From NCBI GenBank assembly GCA_022826565.1, contig JAJDUP010000003.1, forward strand, positions 62,001 through 126,000: a stretch of 64,000 nucleotides of DNA, in the 5' to 3' direction. The stretch is from Gemmatimonadota bacterium. Its GTDB lineage: Bacteria; Gemmatimonadota; Gemmatimonadetes; Longimicrobiales; Gaopeijiaceae. The first letter of the stretch is position 1. Each line of letters opens with the position of its first letter. Positions 25,729 to 34,756 of this stretch are shown here, piece by piece. A program made the translations under genes and the position numbers. Below the pieces are notes generated by a model, which was not told the DNA's origin, did not search any database, and saw only the letters and a program-made list of their open reading frames with translations.

Positions 25729-28119
25729 ATGACATCATCCACCGAGCTCTCCGACTCGCCCGGGGCGGCCTCCCCGGTTCGGCCCGCACTCTCCCCGGAG
25801 CCCACCTTCCTGGCCTTCCTCCCGATCCTGTGCGCGGTGTGGTCGGACGGTCTGATGGAAGACGCCGAACTCAACGCCGTGTCCGGGGCCCTCGACGGTG
25901 CCGACTGGATCACGCCGGAGGGACGCGGGAGGGTGCGGGACTGGCTCGATCCGGCCCTTCCCCCCGCGCCGCCCGTCCTTTCCGCCGCACTGACCGTCGT
26001 CCGGTCGGACGCAGGGAGCAGCCTGACCCTGGCGCGCGCCGGCGTTTCGGTCGCCCAGAGCGCGGTCCGCAGACAGGTGCACCTGAAGACGCTGTACGGA
26101 GAGGAGCCGGGGGCGGAGATGCTCGCCAACGCGGAGACGCTGCCCTGGCGCGAGGGCGCGCTCGCGACGCTCGGCCAGGTGGAGCTCGAACTGGGACTCG
26201 CCGGACCGGAGGCGCTTCGGGAGCTGACGGGCACTGGCGACGAGCGTGCGGCCCCGCCCGAGCCGCCTCCAGGCCTGGTCGAGGAGGTGGCTGCGCACAT
26301 CCACGGCGGCTACGGCGACATTCGGAACCGGGTCCGCGAAGCGCTGGCCAGGCCCGAACTGCGAATCCCGGACGAGATCACGCGCGGCGAGTACCGTGAA
26401 CGCACCCTTGCCGCCGTAAAGGTGCTGGCCGACCTGGGGCTCGGCGGGGTCGCGCTGCCGAGCGAATGGGGCGGCATGGGCAATCCGGGCGGCGCGGTCG
26501 CCACATTCGAGGAGCTGGCGCTGGGCGACCTCAGCGTCCTCGTCAAGTACGGCGTCCAGTTCGGACTCTTCGGCGGCAGCATCGCGCAGCTCGGCACCGC
26601 GAAGCACCACGAGCGCTACCTGGCGGATGTCGCCTCCCTGGCGCTGCCCGGCTGCTACGCCATGACCGAGACCGGTCACGGCTCGAACGTGCGCGACCTC
26701 CGCACCACCGCCGACTACGACCGCGCGACTTGCGAGTTCGTCATCACCACCCCGAACGACGACGCCCGCAAGGACTACATCGGCAACGCCGCGCTGCACG
26801 GACGCATGGCCACCGTCTTCGCGCGGCTCCGCATCGGCCAGGAGGACCACGGCGTCCACGCATTCCTGGTCCACATCCGCGACGCCCACGGCAAGACCGC
26901 GCCTGGCGTCCGCATCGAGGATTGCGGCGCCAAGGCGGGGCTGAACGGCGTCGACAACGGCCGCATCAGCTTCGACGGGGTGCGCGTGGGTAGGGACGCC
27001 CTCCTCGACCGCTTCGCCCGCATCACGGCCCAAGGCGAATACGAGAGCCCCATCCCCAGCGCCGGCCGCCGCTTCTTCACCATGCTCGGAACGCTGATCG
27101 CGGGCAGGATCAGCATCGCCGCCGCCTCGCAGACGGTCACGCGCAAGGCCCTCACGATCGCGGTGCGCTACACCGCCGCACGGCCCCAGTTCGGTCCCGC
27201 GGGCGGCGCCGAGGTCCCCGTGCTCGACTACCTCGCCCTGCAGCGCCAACTCCTCCCCCGCCTTGCCGCCGCCTACGCGATGGGTTTCGCCGTGCGCGAC
27301 CTCACGCGCCGGTTCGCCGACCCCGACACCGACCGCATGGAGCTCGAGGTGCGCGCCGCGGGCTTGAAGGCCGCCGTGTCCCGGCTCGCGATGGAGACGC
27401 TCCAGGCCTGCCGGGAGGGGTGCGGCGGCAGGGGCTACCTGTCCGAAAGCCGGTTCGCGCGCCTGCGCGCCGACACCGATGTCTTCACCACCTTCGAGGG
27501 CGCCAACCCGGTGCTCCTCCAGCTGGTCGCCAAGGGGCTGCTGTCGCGCCTTCGCAGGGACCTCGGCGGCCTGAACATGTGGGGGATGGCCCGCTATCTC
27601 GCCGAACTCACCGGAATCCGGCTGGCCGAGATGAATCCGGTGGTCACCCGCAGAACCGATCCGGACCACCTCGCGGACCCGGAGTTTCAGCTCGCCGCTT
27701 TCCGCTACCGCGAACAGCGCCTGCTGCGGTCCGCAGCGCGCCGCCTCAAGGCGCGCATGGACCAGGGCATGGACAGCTTCGATGCGATCAACGAGTGCCA
27801 GGACCACCTCATCACCCTGGCGCGCGCCCACGTGGACCGGATCGTGCTGGAGACCTCGCACGAGGCGCTGGACCCGATGGACGAGTGCAACGGCAAGGAG
27901 CTGATCACCCGAGTGCTCGCGCTCTTCGGGCTGGCCACCCTCGAAGCCAACCGTGCCTGGTACCTCGAGACGGGCTACTTCGAGCCGCCGAAGAGCGAGG
28001 CGGTACGCCGCGAGGTCAACGCGCTGTGCCGGGAGCTGGCGCCGCGGGCGCTGGAGCTGGTGGACGCCTTCGGGATCCCGGATGAGCTGCTGGGGGCGCC
28101 GATCGGCCGGAGAGAGTAG
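25729..28119 (+). CDS. Acyl-CoA oxidase/dehydrogenase-like flavoprotein
   Basis: A 796-residue flavoenzyme. The first 190 residues form an extra helical N-terminal segment; then come acyl-CoA dehydrogenase-type domains: GVALPSEWGGMGNPGG, CYAMTETGHGSNVRDLRTTA (FAD/substrate motif), PGVRIEDCGAKAGLNGVDNG, and a late REGCGGRGYLSESRFARLRADTDVFTTFEGAN containing the region of the catalytic glutamate. The layout and C-terminal ACOX-like helical domain match bacterial acyl-CoA oxidases, which would release H2O2 during the first step of beta-oxidation; use of an electron-transfer flavoprotein instead cannot be excluded. The ATG at 25729 has a weak ribosome site. It appears monocistronic. Confidence 0.88.
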   Translation: MTSSTELSDSPGAASPVRPALSPEPTFLAFLPILCAVWSDGLMEDAELNAVSGALDGADWITPEGRGRVRDWLDPALPPAPPVLSAALTVVRSDAGSSLTLARAGVSVAQSAVRRQVHLKTLYGEEPGAEMLANAETLPWREGALATLGQVELELGLAGPEALRELTGTGDERAAPPEPPPGLVEEVAAHIHGGYGDIRNRVREALARPELRIPDEITRGEYRERTLAAVKVLADLGLGGVALPSEWGGMGNPGGAVATFEELALGDLSVLVKYGVQFGLFGGSIAQLGTAKHHERYLADVASLALPGCYAMTETGHGSNVRDLRTTADYDRATCEFVITTPNDDARKDYIGNAALHGRMATVFARLRIGQEDHGVHAFLVHIRDAHGKTAPGVRIEDCGAKAGLNGVDNGRISFDGVRVGRDALLDRFARITAQGEYESPIPSAGRRFFTMLGTLIAGRISIAAASQTVTRKALTIAVRYTAARPQFGPAGGAEVPVLDYLALQRQLLPRLAAAYAMGFAVRDLTRRFADPDTDRMELEVRAAGLKAAVSRLAMETLQACREGCGGRGYLSESRFARLRADTDVFTTFEGANPVLLQLVAKGLLSRLRRDLGGLNMWGMARYLAELTGIRLAEMNPVVTRRTDPDHLADPEFQLAAFRYREQRLLRSAARRLKARMDQGMDSFDAINECQDHLITLARAHVDRIVLETSHEALDPMDECNGKELITRVLALFGLATLEANRAWYLETGYFEPPKSEAVRREVNALCRELAPRALELVDAFGIPDELLGAPIGRRE

Positions 28120-28126
28120 GCGCGGT

Positions 28127-28211
28127 TTGTCGGCCAAGAAAGGGCGTTATTGGCGGACAAACCCGGATTGGGCGGCGTTGTCGGCCAGATCGGGCCAGAT
28201 TTGGCGGACAA
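28127..28211. repeat. Two tandem inverted-repeat units, 51-bp period
   Basis: TTGTCGGCCA (28127, 28178) is followed each time by TTGGCGGACAA (28150, 28201). The two halves of each unit are imperfect inverted copies, and both halves recur exactly 51 bases on. In the second unit the dyad extends to GCGTTGTC/GGACAACGC. It fills the 152-base gap between the convergent ends of the oxidase and tyrS. It may act as a double terminator or belong to a dispersed palindromic repeat family. Confidence 0.65.
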
Positions 28212-28271
28212 CGCCCGCGAGGAAGTCACGAACGCGGACGCCTTCTGAAACGGACCCTGGCGGCGCAAGCC

Positions 28272-29537
28272 CTACCCCACCTCCACCACCAGATGGCGCT
28301 TCTTGCCGATCCGCACGACGACGAAGCGGTCTTCGATCGGGTGGCTCTTCCGCACAGCTGCCCCCATGTCGGCCACGCGTTCCCCGTTGAGGTAGACGCC
28401 GCCGCCGCGAATCAGCCTGCGCGCCTCGCTCCGGGAGGCCGTCATCCCGGCGTCGGCCATCACCACTGCGAGCTCCACCCCATGCTCCAGCGCCGACCGC
28501 GCCACCACCGTCGACGGCACATCGGCGAAGATCTCCTCGATGTCAGCCGCCCCCAGTCCCTCCAGACTGCCTCCAAACAGCACCTTCGACGCCCGCACGG
28601 CCCGGTCGAGCCCATCGGCCCCGTGCACGGTGCCGGTCATCTCGGCAGCCAGGCGGCGCTGGGCCTCGCGCCGGTGGGGCCGCTCGGCGACCGCACAGGC
28701 GAGCTCGTCGATGGCGCCCCGGTCCAGCAGGGTAAACCGCTTGAGGTACGGGACCACGTCCCCGTCCTCGGTGTTCAGCCAGAACTGGTAGAAGCGGTAG
28801 GGCGAGGTGCGCTCGGGATCGAGCCAGACGGTGCCCTCCTCGGTCTTGCCGAACTTGACCCCGCTCGACGACTCGACGAGAGGGAAGACCACGCCGTGGC
28901 AGCGCGGCCCGCCCATCCGCCGCACGAGGTCGATTCCGGCAGTGATGTTGCCCCACTGGTCCGAGCCGCCCATCTGCAGCGTGCAGCCGTAGCGGCGGTT
29001 GAGCTCCGAAAAGTCGTAGGCCTGCAGCAGCTGGTAGCTGAACTCGGTGAAGGAGATGCCGGACTCCTCGTCGGCCAGGCGGCGCCGCACCGACTCCTTG
29101 CGCATCATCGCGTTTACGGAGAAGTACTTGCCGATGTCGCGCAGGAAATCCACCAGCCGCAATCCGTCGAGCCAGTCGAGGTTGTTGGCCATGCGGGCCG
29201 GAGCGGTGCGCGAGTCGAAGTCGAGGAAGTGCGCCAGCTGTCGGTGGATCCCCGCGGCGTTCTCCTCGGCCTTCGCGCGATCGAGGAGCGAGCGCTCGGA
29301 AGCCTTCCCCGACGGGTCGCCGATGAGCCCCGTGCCGCCGCCGACGAGGGCGATCGGACAGTGGCCGGCCCGCTGCAGGTGCACAAGCCCCATGATCGGC
29401 ACCAGCGACCCCACGTGCAGTGACGAGGCGGTCGGATCGAAGCCGATGTAGCCCGTGACCTGGCTGGCCGCGAAGGCCGCCGCCGCATGTTCGGTCGCGT
29501 CGGCAAGCAGACCGCGCCAGCGGAGTTCCTCGATCAT
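28272..29537 (-). CDS. tyrS: Tyrosyl-tRNA synthetase
   Basis: A 421-residue class I synthetase that charges tRNA-Tyr. The HIGH motif appears as HVGS in PTASSLHVGSLVP, the tyrosine site as YQLLQAYDF and MGGSDQWGNIT, and the KMSKS loop as KFGKT, which is normal for TyrRS. The C-terminal S4 domain (SRSEARRLIRGGGVYLNGERV) binds the tRNA. The ATG at 29537 is part of an ATGA overlap with the menE stop, so it is the last gene of the menaquinone operon. Earlier in-frame codons lie in menE and were rejected. Confidence 0.96.
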   Translation of the reverse strand: MIEELRWRGLLADATEHAAAAFAASQVTGYIGFDPTASSLHVGSLVPIMGLVHLQRAGHCPIALVGGGTGLIGDPSGKASERSLLDRAKAEENAAGIHRQLAHFLDFDSRTAPARMANNLDWLDGLRLVDFLRDIGKYFSVNAMMRKESVRRRLADEESGISFTEFSYQLLQAYDFSELNRRYGCTLQMGGSDQWGNITAGIDLVRRMGGPRCHGVVFPLVESSSGVKFGKTEEGTVWLDPERTSPYRFYQFWLNTEDGDVVPYLKRFTLLDRGAIDELACAVAERPHRREAQRRLAAEMTGTVHGADGLDRAVRASKVLFGGSLEGLGAADIEEIFADVPSTVVARSALEHGVELAVVMADAGMTASRSEARRLIRGGGVYLNGERVADMGAAVRKSHPIEDRFVVVRIGKKRHLVVEVG

Positions 29538-31099
29538 GTCGTCTCCCTTGCGCCAAGCTCGGGGCCGTGGTGCTCCTGCACCCTGGCCCGCATGACCTTC
29601 CCTGTCCATGTCCGCGAGAGCGCGTCCACGACCACGATGCGCGACGGGCAGCGTCCCCGCGCCAGCCGCTCACGGCAGTAGCGGTCGACGTCGTCGGCCG
29701 TGACCACGCCGGGATCGGCCTCGACCACTGCCGCCACGACCTCGCCCCACTCCTCGTCGGGCACACCGAATACCACAGCGTCGTTCACACCCGGCAGCGC
29801 TTCGATCACCCGCTCGACTTCGCCGGGACTCACGTTGAGCCCCCCGCTCACAATGATCGCGTCGGCGCGCCCCTCGATCCAGATGAGGCCGCCGGAGTCC
29901 ACGCGGCCGAGGTCACGGGTGGTAAACCAGCCGCCGGGGTCACGCGGCAGCGCCCGCGGGGATGCGCCGGGGCCCGGGACGGCGATGCTGGCCAGTGTGG
30001 GGCCGCGCACCTGCAATGCACCCGCAGGAGTGGCGCGCACTTCGATGCCGGGCAGGGGGCGGCCCGCGGTGCCGGGGTGGCGGCGGGCCAGATCGGGCGG
30101 CGCGGTGGCGACCTGTGAAGCGGTCTCGGTCATGCCCCAGGTGGTGGCGATGGGGAGGCTCGCCGCCCAGGCATCGTCGAGGAGGCCGTGCGAGGCGGCC
30201 GCGCCGCCGACGAGGACGCAGCGGAGCGTCGGGGGTATGGGCCGGCCGCCCAGCCGGGCGAGCAGGCGCCGCAGCATGACCGGTACGGCCGCCAGGTGGG
30301 TGACCTGCTGGCGGACGACGGCGCTGGCGAGGGCGTCGGGATCGAAGACGGGCCACAGGCGCACGCTGGCGCCGGTCATCACCGCGCGCACGACCAGGCA
30401 GAGGCCGCCTATGTGGCCGAGGGAGAGGGTGAGGGCCCAGCGATCGTCCGGGGTGAGGCGGAGGCGGTCGGCGACGGCCGCGGCCGAGGCGGCCAGTGCG
30501 GCCCGGGTGAAGCCGAAGGCGGTGGCGGCGCCGGTGGAGCCGGAGGTGAGGAGGAGGGTGGTGACGTCCGGGAAGGCGGTGTAGGGGGTGGGGGGTGCGG
30601 GGCCGGATGGGGTGGCGAGGCCGTGGGGGGCCGGGCGCGGGGCGGTGGGGGCATCGGGGCTGTCGGGGTGGGCGGGGCCGTCCGCGCCGTCCGGCCGAGT
30701 CGCCCCATGTAATATATGGTTGTCAACATGTAATGTTGCCTTTACAGTTGTGCGGGCATGTTCGATCTCGGCGGGGGTCAGCCTTTCGTGGAGGGGGACG
30801 GCCAGGCACCCGGCCCGCCATAGGGCGAAGAGGGCCGCGACGGTGTCCGGGCCGGGGGTGGCGCAGAGGGTGGCCGCGTGGCCGGGGAGCGCGCCGGTGG
30901 CCCGGAAGCGGTCTGCCAGCGCGGAGGCGCGCGCGTCGAGTTGCCGGTAGGTCCAGTGGCCGCCGTCCCAGGAGAGGGCGGTGGCGGAGGGGATTCGGGC
31001 TGTCTGCCGTGCGAGATCGTCGGCGGGGGTTGGGTAGGGTGGGGGGGGATCGTCGCGGGAGGCAGGTGGCCCCTGCGCGGCGAAATCGCTGCAGGTCAC
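29534..31099 (-). CDS. menE: o-Succinylbenzoate-CoA ligase
   Basis: An acyl-adenylate-forming ligase of 521 residues, placed last among men genes. It activates o-succinylbenzoate with CoA. ATP motif TLLLTSGSTGAATAFGFT, the TWGMTET block, GRADAIIVSGGLNVSPGEVE and the terminal SRTWTGKVMR with the adenylation lysine are all present. GTG at 31099 overlaps the menA stop as GTGA. Between about residues 118 and 170 the sequence is odd: an AT-rich stretch (VKATLHVDNHILHG, DNA 30708-30747) followed by a long Pro/Ala/Asp linker, neither usual for MenE. Fold and context make the assignment firm; the insert deserves attention. Confidence 0.88.
   Translation of the reverse strand: MTCSDFAAQGPPASRDDPPPPYPTPADDLARQTARIPSATALSWDGGHWTYRQLDARASALADRFRATGALPGHAATLCATPGPDTVAALFALWRAGCLAVPLHERLTPAEIEHARTTVKATLHVDNHILHGATRPDGADGPAHPDSPDAPTAPRPAPHGLATPSGPAPPTPYTAFPDVTTLLLTSGSTGAATAFGFTRAALAASAAAVADRLRLTPDDRWALTLSLGHIGGLCLVVRAVMTGASVRLWPVFDPDALASAVVRQQVTHLAAVPVMLRRLLARLGGRPIPPTLRCVLVGGAAASHGLLDDAWAASLPIATTWGMTETASQVATAPPDLARRHPGTAGRPLPGIEVRATPAGALQVRGPTLASIAVPGPGASPRALPRDPGGWFTTRDLGRVDSGGLIWIEGRADAIIVSGGLNVSPGEVERVIEALPGVNDAVVFGVPDEEWGEVVAAVVEADPGVVTADDVDRYCRERLARGRCPSRIVVVDALSRTWTGKVMRARVQEHHGPELGARETT
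30708..30747. repeat. AT-rich dyad element, site A (inside menE)
   Basis: TGTAAT (30708), TGTCA (30721), TGTAAT (30729) and TTTACA (30741) occur at fixed steps of 13, 8 and 12 bases. The last two form a dyad TGTAAT-6-TTTACA. The same element with the same spacing recurs at 46297 and 61504. It lies in the coding sequence of menE and is markedly poorer in G+C than the gene around it. Read on the minus strand it also offers ATTACA-17-TACATG, a weak promoter-like pair. Confidence 0.5.
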
Positions 31100-32004
31100 G
31101 CGCCGAAGACGCCCGCCGCCCCCACCAGCGCGCCGACGCCCAGGCCCGCGCCGTAGAAGGCCACGCCCCGGGCGGTTTGCGCCAGCGCGGGATTGAGGGC
31201 CCGCCGGTCGGCGAAGTCCAGGACGCGACGCGACGCCGGAACGCACGGCAGCAAGCCGCCCAGCGCGAGGAAGGTCAATGGGGACCAGGCCATGAACGCC
31301 ACCCCCGCAGCCGGTACGGCGACGGCACCCACGAGACACCCGAAGTACTGCGCCACCGTGAAGCGGTCGCCGAACCGCACCGCCAGCGTGCGCTTGCCCG
31401 CCGCACCATCCGTCTCGCGATCACGGAGGTTGTTGACCACCAGCATCGCGGTGCTCATGGCGCCGAGTCCCGCCCCCGCGAGAATTGCGTCCGGCGACCA
31501 GACCCCCGCCTGCACGTAGTAGGTGGTCGCGGTCGCCACCAGTCCGAAGAAGACGAAGACGAAGACATCGCCGAGGCCGTTGTATGAGAGCGGGTACGGG
31601 CCCCCGGTGTAGCAGACCCCCATCAGCATCGACACAAGACCGATCACGGCGACCGGCCAGCCCCCGACCCACACCAGGTACACCCCCGTCAGGAATGCCA
31701 GCGCGAGGGTCAGCAGCATCCCTCGGAACACCGCATCGGGGGCCAGGATCCCCGCCTGCGTCACCCGGACGGGACCGAGCCGCTCACCGGTGTCGCCCCC
31801 CTTTACGAAGTCGTAGTAGTCGTTGGCCAGGTTGGTCGCCACCTGGATCAGGAGCGCCCCTACCAGCGCCGCCAGCGCCGGCAGCTGCGCGAAGACCCCG
31901 TCAGCCGCCGCGAATCCCGTGCCGGCGACGACCGGGGCCGCCCCTGCCGTCAGCGTCCGAGGACGGGTCGCCAGAATCCACGCCCGGGTCCGGCTCACCC
32001 CCAC
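31096..32004 (-). CDS. menA: 1,4-Dihydroxy-2-naphthoate polyprenyltransferase
   Basis: A UbiA-family integral membrane prenyltransferase of 302 residues with about nine helices. It attaches the polyprenyl tail to DHNA to give demethylmenaquinone. The first Asp-rich motif is in QVATNLANDYYDFVKGGDT and the second in MLVVNNLRDRETDGAAGKRT; TRPRTLTAGAAPV is the typical start of MenA. GTG at 32004 is used. It is 61 bases after menB and overlaps menE by GTGA. Confidence 0.94.
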   Translation of the reverse strand: MGVSRTRAWILATRPRTLTAGAAPVVAGTGFAAADGVFAQLPALAALVGALLIQVATNLANDYYDFVKGGDTGERLGPVRVTQAGILAPDAVFRGMLLTLALAFLTGVYLVWVGGWPVAVIGLVSMLMGVCYTGGPYPLSYNGLGDVFVFVFFGLVATATTYYVQAGVWSPDAILAGAGLGAMSTAMLVVNNLRDRETDGAAGKRTLAVRFGDRFTVAQYFGCLVGAVAVPAAGVAFMAWSPLTFLALGGLLPCVPASRRVLDFADRRALNPALAQTARGVAFYGAGLGVGALVGAAGVFGA

Positions 32005-32065
32005 GAGCGCACCTCGATTCCAGCACCCGCGGCGGCCCGGCCCCCGCCGGCCGCGCCCGACGCCG

Positions 32066-32905
32066 CTACCACGGAAGCCAAGGGTACTTGCGAAAGTCCG
32101 GCTTTCGCTTCTGCAGGTATGCGTCGCGTCCCTCCTGGCCCTGCTCCGTCATGTAGAAAAGCAGCGTGGCGTTTCCGGCCAGCTCCTGCAGCCCCGCCTG
32201 TCCATCCACATCGGCATTCATCGCCGACTTGAGCAGACGGATGGCCAGCGGGCTGTGCTCCAGGATCTGCTGCGCCCACCGGAACCCCTCGTCCTCCAGC
32301 TCGTCCACCGGCACCACCTTGTTCACCAGGCCCATCTCGAACGCATCGGCGGCGTTGTACTGGCGGCACAGGTACCAGATCTCGCGCGCCTTCTTCTGTC
32401 CCACGATGCGCGCCAGGTACGACGACCCGAAGCCCCCGTCGAAGCTGCCCACCTTCGGCCCCGTCTGCCCGAAGACCGCGTTGTCGGCGGCGATCGTCAG
32501 GTCGCAAACCACGTGCAGCACATGGCCGCCCCCGATCGCATACCCGGCCACCATGGCGATCACCGGCTTGGGCATCGTCCGGATCAGCCGCTGCAGGACC
32601 AGGACGTTGAGCCGCGGCACCCCGTCGCCCCCCACGTAGCCCGCGTCGCCCCTCACCCGCTGGTCGCCCCCCGAGCAGAACGCGTACTTGCCGTCCTTCG
32701 CGGGACCCTCGCCGGTGAGCAGCACGACGCCGATCGAAGCGTCCTCGTTGACGTCATTGAAGGCGTCGAGGAGCTCGAAGAGCGTCTCGGGCCGGAAGGC
32801 GTTGCGCACCTGGGGCCGGTTGATCGCGATCCGGGCGACCCCGTCGCACTTCCTGTAGGTGATGTCTTCGTAGGACTTGACGGTCTGCCAGGCCATTGCG
32901 GTCAT
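32066..32905 (-). CDS. menB: 1,4-Dihydroxy-2-naphthoyl-CoA synthase
   Basis: A crotonase-family enzyme of 279 residues that closes the ring of o-succinylbenzoyl-CoA to DHNA-CoA. It shows [37 protein letters not shown] (with the loop ordering the active site), [20 protein letters not shown] and the C-terminal [21 protein letters not shown], all standard MenB blocks. The ATG is part of an ATGA overlap with the menD stop. The downstream 60 bases to menA hold nothing obvious. Confidence 0.96.
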   Translation of the reverse strand: MTAMAWQTVKSYEDITYRKCDGVARIAINRPQVRNAFRPETLFELLDAFNDVNEDASIGVVLLTGEGPAKDGKYAFCSGGDQRVRGDAGYVGGDGVPRLNVLVLQRLIRTMPKPVIAMVAGYAIGGGHVLHVVCDLTIAADNAVFGQTGPKVGSFDGGFGSSYLARIVGQKKAREIWYLCRQYNAADAFEMGLVNKVVPVDELEDEGFRWAQQILEHSPLAIRLLKSAMNADVDGQAGLQELAGNATLLFYMTEQGQEGRDAYLQKRKPDFRKYPWLPW

Positions 32906-34749
32906 GTCGTCTCTCGGTTGAGGTATTCGTTCAGTCGCCGGGCTACGTGCTCGCGGACCTCGTCGTGCCGGAGCCGGTTCGCGTGGCGGTCGGTGCGGAC
33001 CCGGACGATCTCGGTCCCCGGGCGGGCCACCGCGGCCGCGACGGCGCGTTCCAGCTCTTCCGGCGTGGCGACATCGGTGAACGGCAGTCCGTACATCCGC
33101 GCCGCGTGCCGGAAATCGAGTCCGTGCGGAGTCGCGAAATACGGTGTGAAGACCGGCTCGAAGTCACGGATCGGGAGCATGTGAAAGATACCTCCCCCGT
33201 CGTTGTCCACCACAACTAAGACCGCGTTGAGTTCCTGGTCGCGGGCTGCCAGGAGACCGTTCATGTCGTGGTAGAATGCGATGTCTCCGATCAGGGCCGC
33301 GATCGGCCAGGCCCCGCCCGCCGCGCACCCGAGCACGGTGGAGACGATGCCGTCGATGCCGCTCGCGCCGCGATTCCCGAGCACCTGGAGATCGCGCGGC
33401 TCCGGGCGGGCGTAGGCGTCGACGTCCCGGACCGGCATCGACGACGACACGAAGAGGGTGGAGCCGTCGGGGAGTGCTCGGACCAGGGCCGCCGCATGGT
33501 CCCCTTCGTGCCGGGGGTCCGGGGGCACGTCGTCAATCGCAGCCCAGGTCGCCGCTTCGAGGTCCGTCCAGGTGCGGGCCCAGGCGCTGGCGGGAGCGGA
33601 CGCCAGCGGCCTCTTTGCGTCGTCGCCGGCGAGATCGGCGAGGATGGCGGCCGCTGAGGCGTGCAGATAGTGGTCGGCCAGGCGCTGGTGGTCCTTGCGG
33701 TGGGCGCCGTCGTCGATGACGATCTGGGTCGCGCCGCTCCATGCCGCGAGAGTGCGTGCGAGCACCGTCGACGTAGGCGTGCGGCCAACGCGGATGATGA
33801 GGTCCGGAGCATGCTTCTCCGTGACCGCCGGGACGCGCAGAAAATGATCGTACGCGCCCAGGATGGGCGACGGGGATGCGACCTCGGCGCGGGTATCGAA
33901 GCGCGCCCCGGAGAGGGGATCGGCGAAGGTCGGGATCCCGCGGGAGACCGCGAAACGGGTGACGGCGGGGCCGTCGAGGCCGGGATCGGTGGACGGCCCG
34001 GCGACCAGCACCGGCCGCCGCGCCACCTGCAGCCGGCCCGACAACATTTCTTGTTGATCGCGGCCGCGCCGACGCCTGTCGCCTCTGCGCCGCCACCGGC
34101 GCTCGTCCGCCTCCTGACCCGGCAGCCCGGTCACATGGGCGGAGGGATCGACCTGTGGTTCGCCCCCCGGTCCCGCCAGGTCGAGTCCCATCGGCGACTC
34201 CGGCTCGAGGGGCTTGTCGAAGGGAACGTTGAGGTGGACCGGGCCGCTCGGCGGGCCCAGCGCGTGCCGTGCAGCGCTGCGGACGGTCTCGACCATCGAA
34301 CTCGGTCCAGTGCCGTCCAACCCGGCCTTGGACGGAATCGGCAGATCGGCCTGAAACCGGACCCGGTCCCCGAAGATCCCGGGTTGGCCGATGGTCTGGT
34401 TCGCGTCCGATCCGCGCAGGTGGGGGGGACGGTCGGCCGTGAGCAACACCAGCGGCACATCGGACATGTCCGCCTCCACTACCGCCGGCAGCAGGTTGGC
34501 CACGGCGGTCCCGGAGGTCGTGATCACGGCCGCAGGACCGAGGTGCGTCCGCCCGTACCCCAGCGCGAAGAACGCGGCGCAGCGCTCATCGAGGTGTACC
34601 CGCGAATGCAGCGCCGGGAGCGTACGCGAGGCCAGCACCAGCGGTCCCGACCGCGAACCAGGTGCGATCTCGACCTCCTCCAGCCCATACTCCGCGAGCG
34701 CGGACAGGATGGCGCGGGCCCACTTGAAATTGAGCTCGCCGTTGGTCAC
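32902..34749 (-). CDS. menD: SEPHCHC synthase (menaquinone pathway)
   Basis: A thiamine-diphosphate enzyme of 615 residues joining 2-oxoglutarate to isochorismate. The N terminus [34 protein letters not shown] and [18 protein letters not shown], and the C-terminal cofactor region [35 protein letters not shown], are clear. Residues 211-236 form an Arg/Glu-rich stretch ([20 protein letters not shown]) in a place that is usually a short inter-domain linker. GTG at 34749 is the start, 7 bases after the menF stop. It overlaps menB by ATGA. Confidence 0.95.
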   Translation of the reverse strand: MTNGELNFKWARAILSALAEYGLEEVEIAPGSRSGPLVLASRTLPALHSRVHLDERCAAFFALGYGRTHLGPAAVITTSGTAVANLLPAVVEADMSDVPLVLLTADRPPHLRGSDANQTIGQPGIFGDRVRFQADLPIPSKAGLDGTGPSSMVETVRSAARHALGPPSGPVHLNVPFDKPLEPESPMGLDLAGPGGEPQVDPSAHVTGLPGQEADERRWRRRGDRRRRGRDQQEMLSGRLQVARRPVLVAGPSTDPGLDGPAVTRFAVSRGIPTFADPLSGARFDTRAEVASPSPILGAYDHFLRVPAVTEKHAPDLIIRVGRTPTSTVLARTLAAWSGATQIVIDDGAHRKDHQRLADHYLHASAAAILADLAGDDAKRPLASAPASAWARTWTDLEAATWAAIDDVPPDPRHEGDHAAALVRALPDGSTLFVSSSMPVRDVDAYARPEPRDLQVLGNRGASGIDGIVSTVLGCAAGGAWPIAALIGDIAFYHDMNGLLAARDQELNAVLVVVDNDGGGIFHMLPIRDFEPVFTPYFATPHGLDFRHAARMYGLPFTDVATPEELERAVAAAVARPGTEIVRVRTDRHANRLRHDEVREHVARRLNEYLNRETT

Positions 34750-34756
34750 GCCGGAG

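Noticed and set aside
25735..28137. Minus-strand open frame of 800 codons
   Set aside because: Antisense to the acyl-CoA oxidase, whose motifs are unmistakable; shadow.
28800..28870. KFGKT instead of KMSKS in TyrS as a defect
   Set aside because: This form is normal for many bacterial tyrosyl-tRNA synthetases.
30720..30746. Element A as a plus-strand sigma-70 promoter (TTGTCA-16-TTACAG)
   Set aside because: The -10 match is poor, it would run antisense to menE, and site B has an even worse -10 in this direction.
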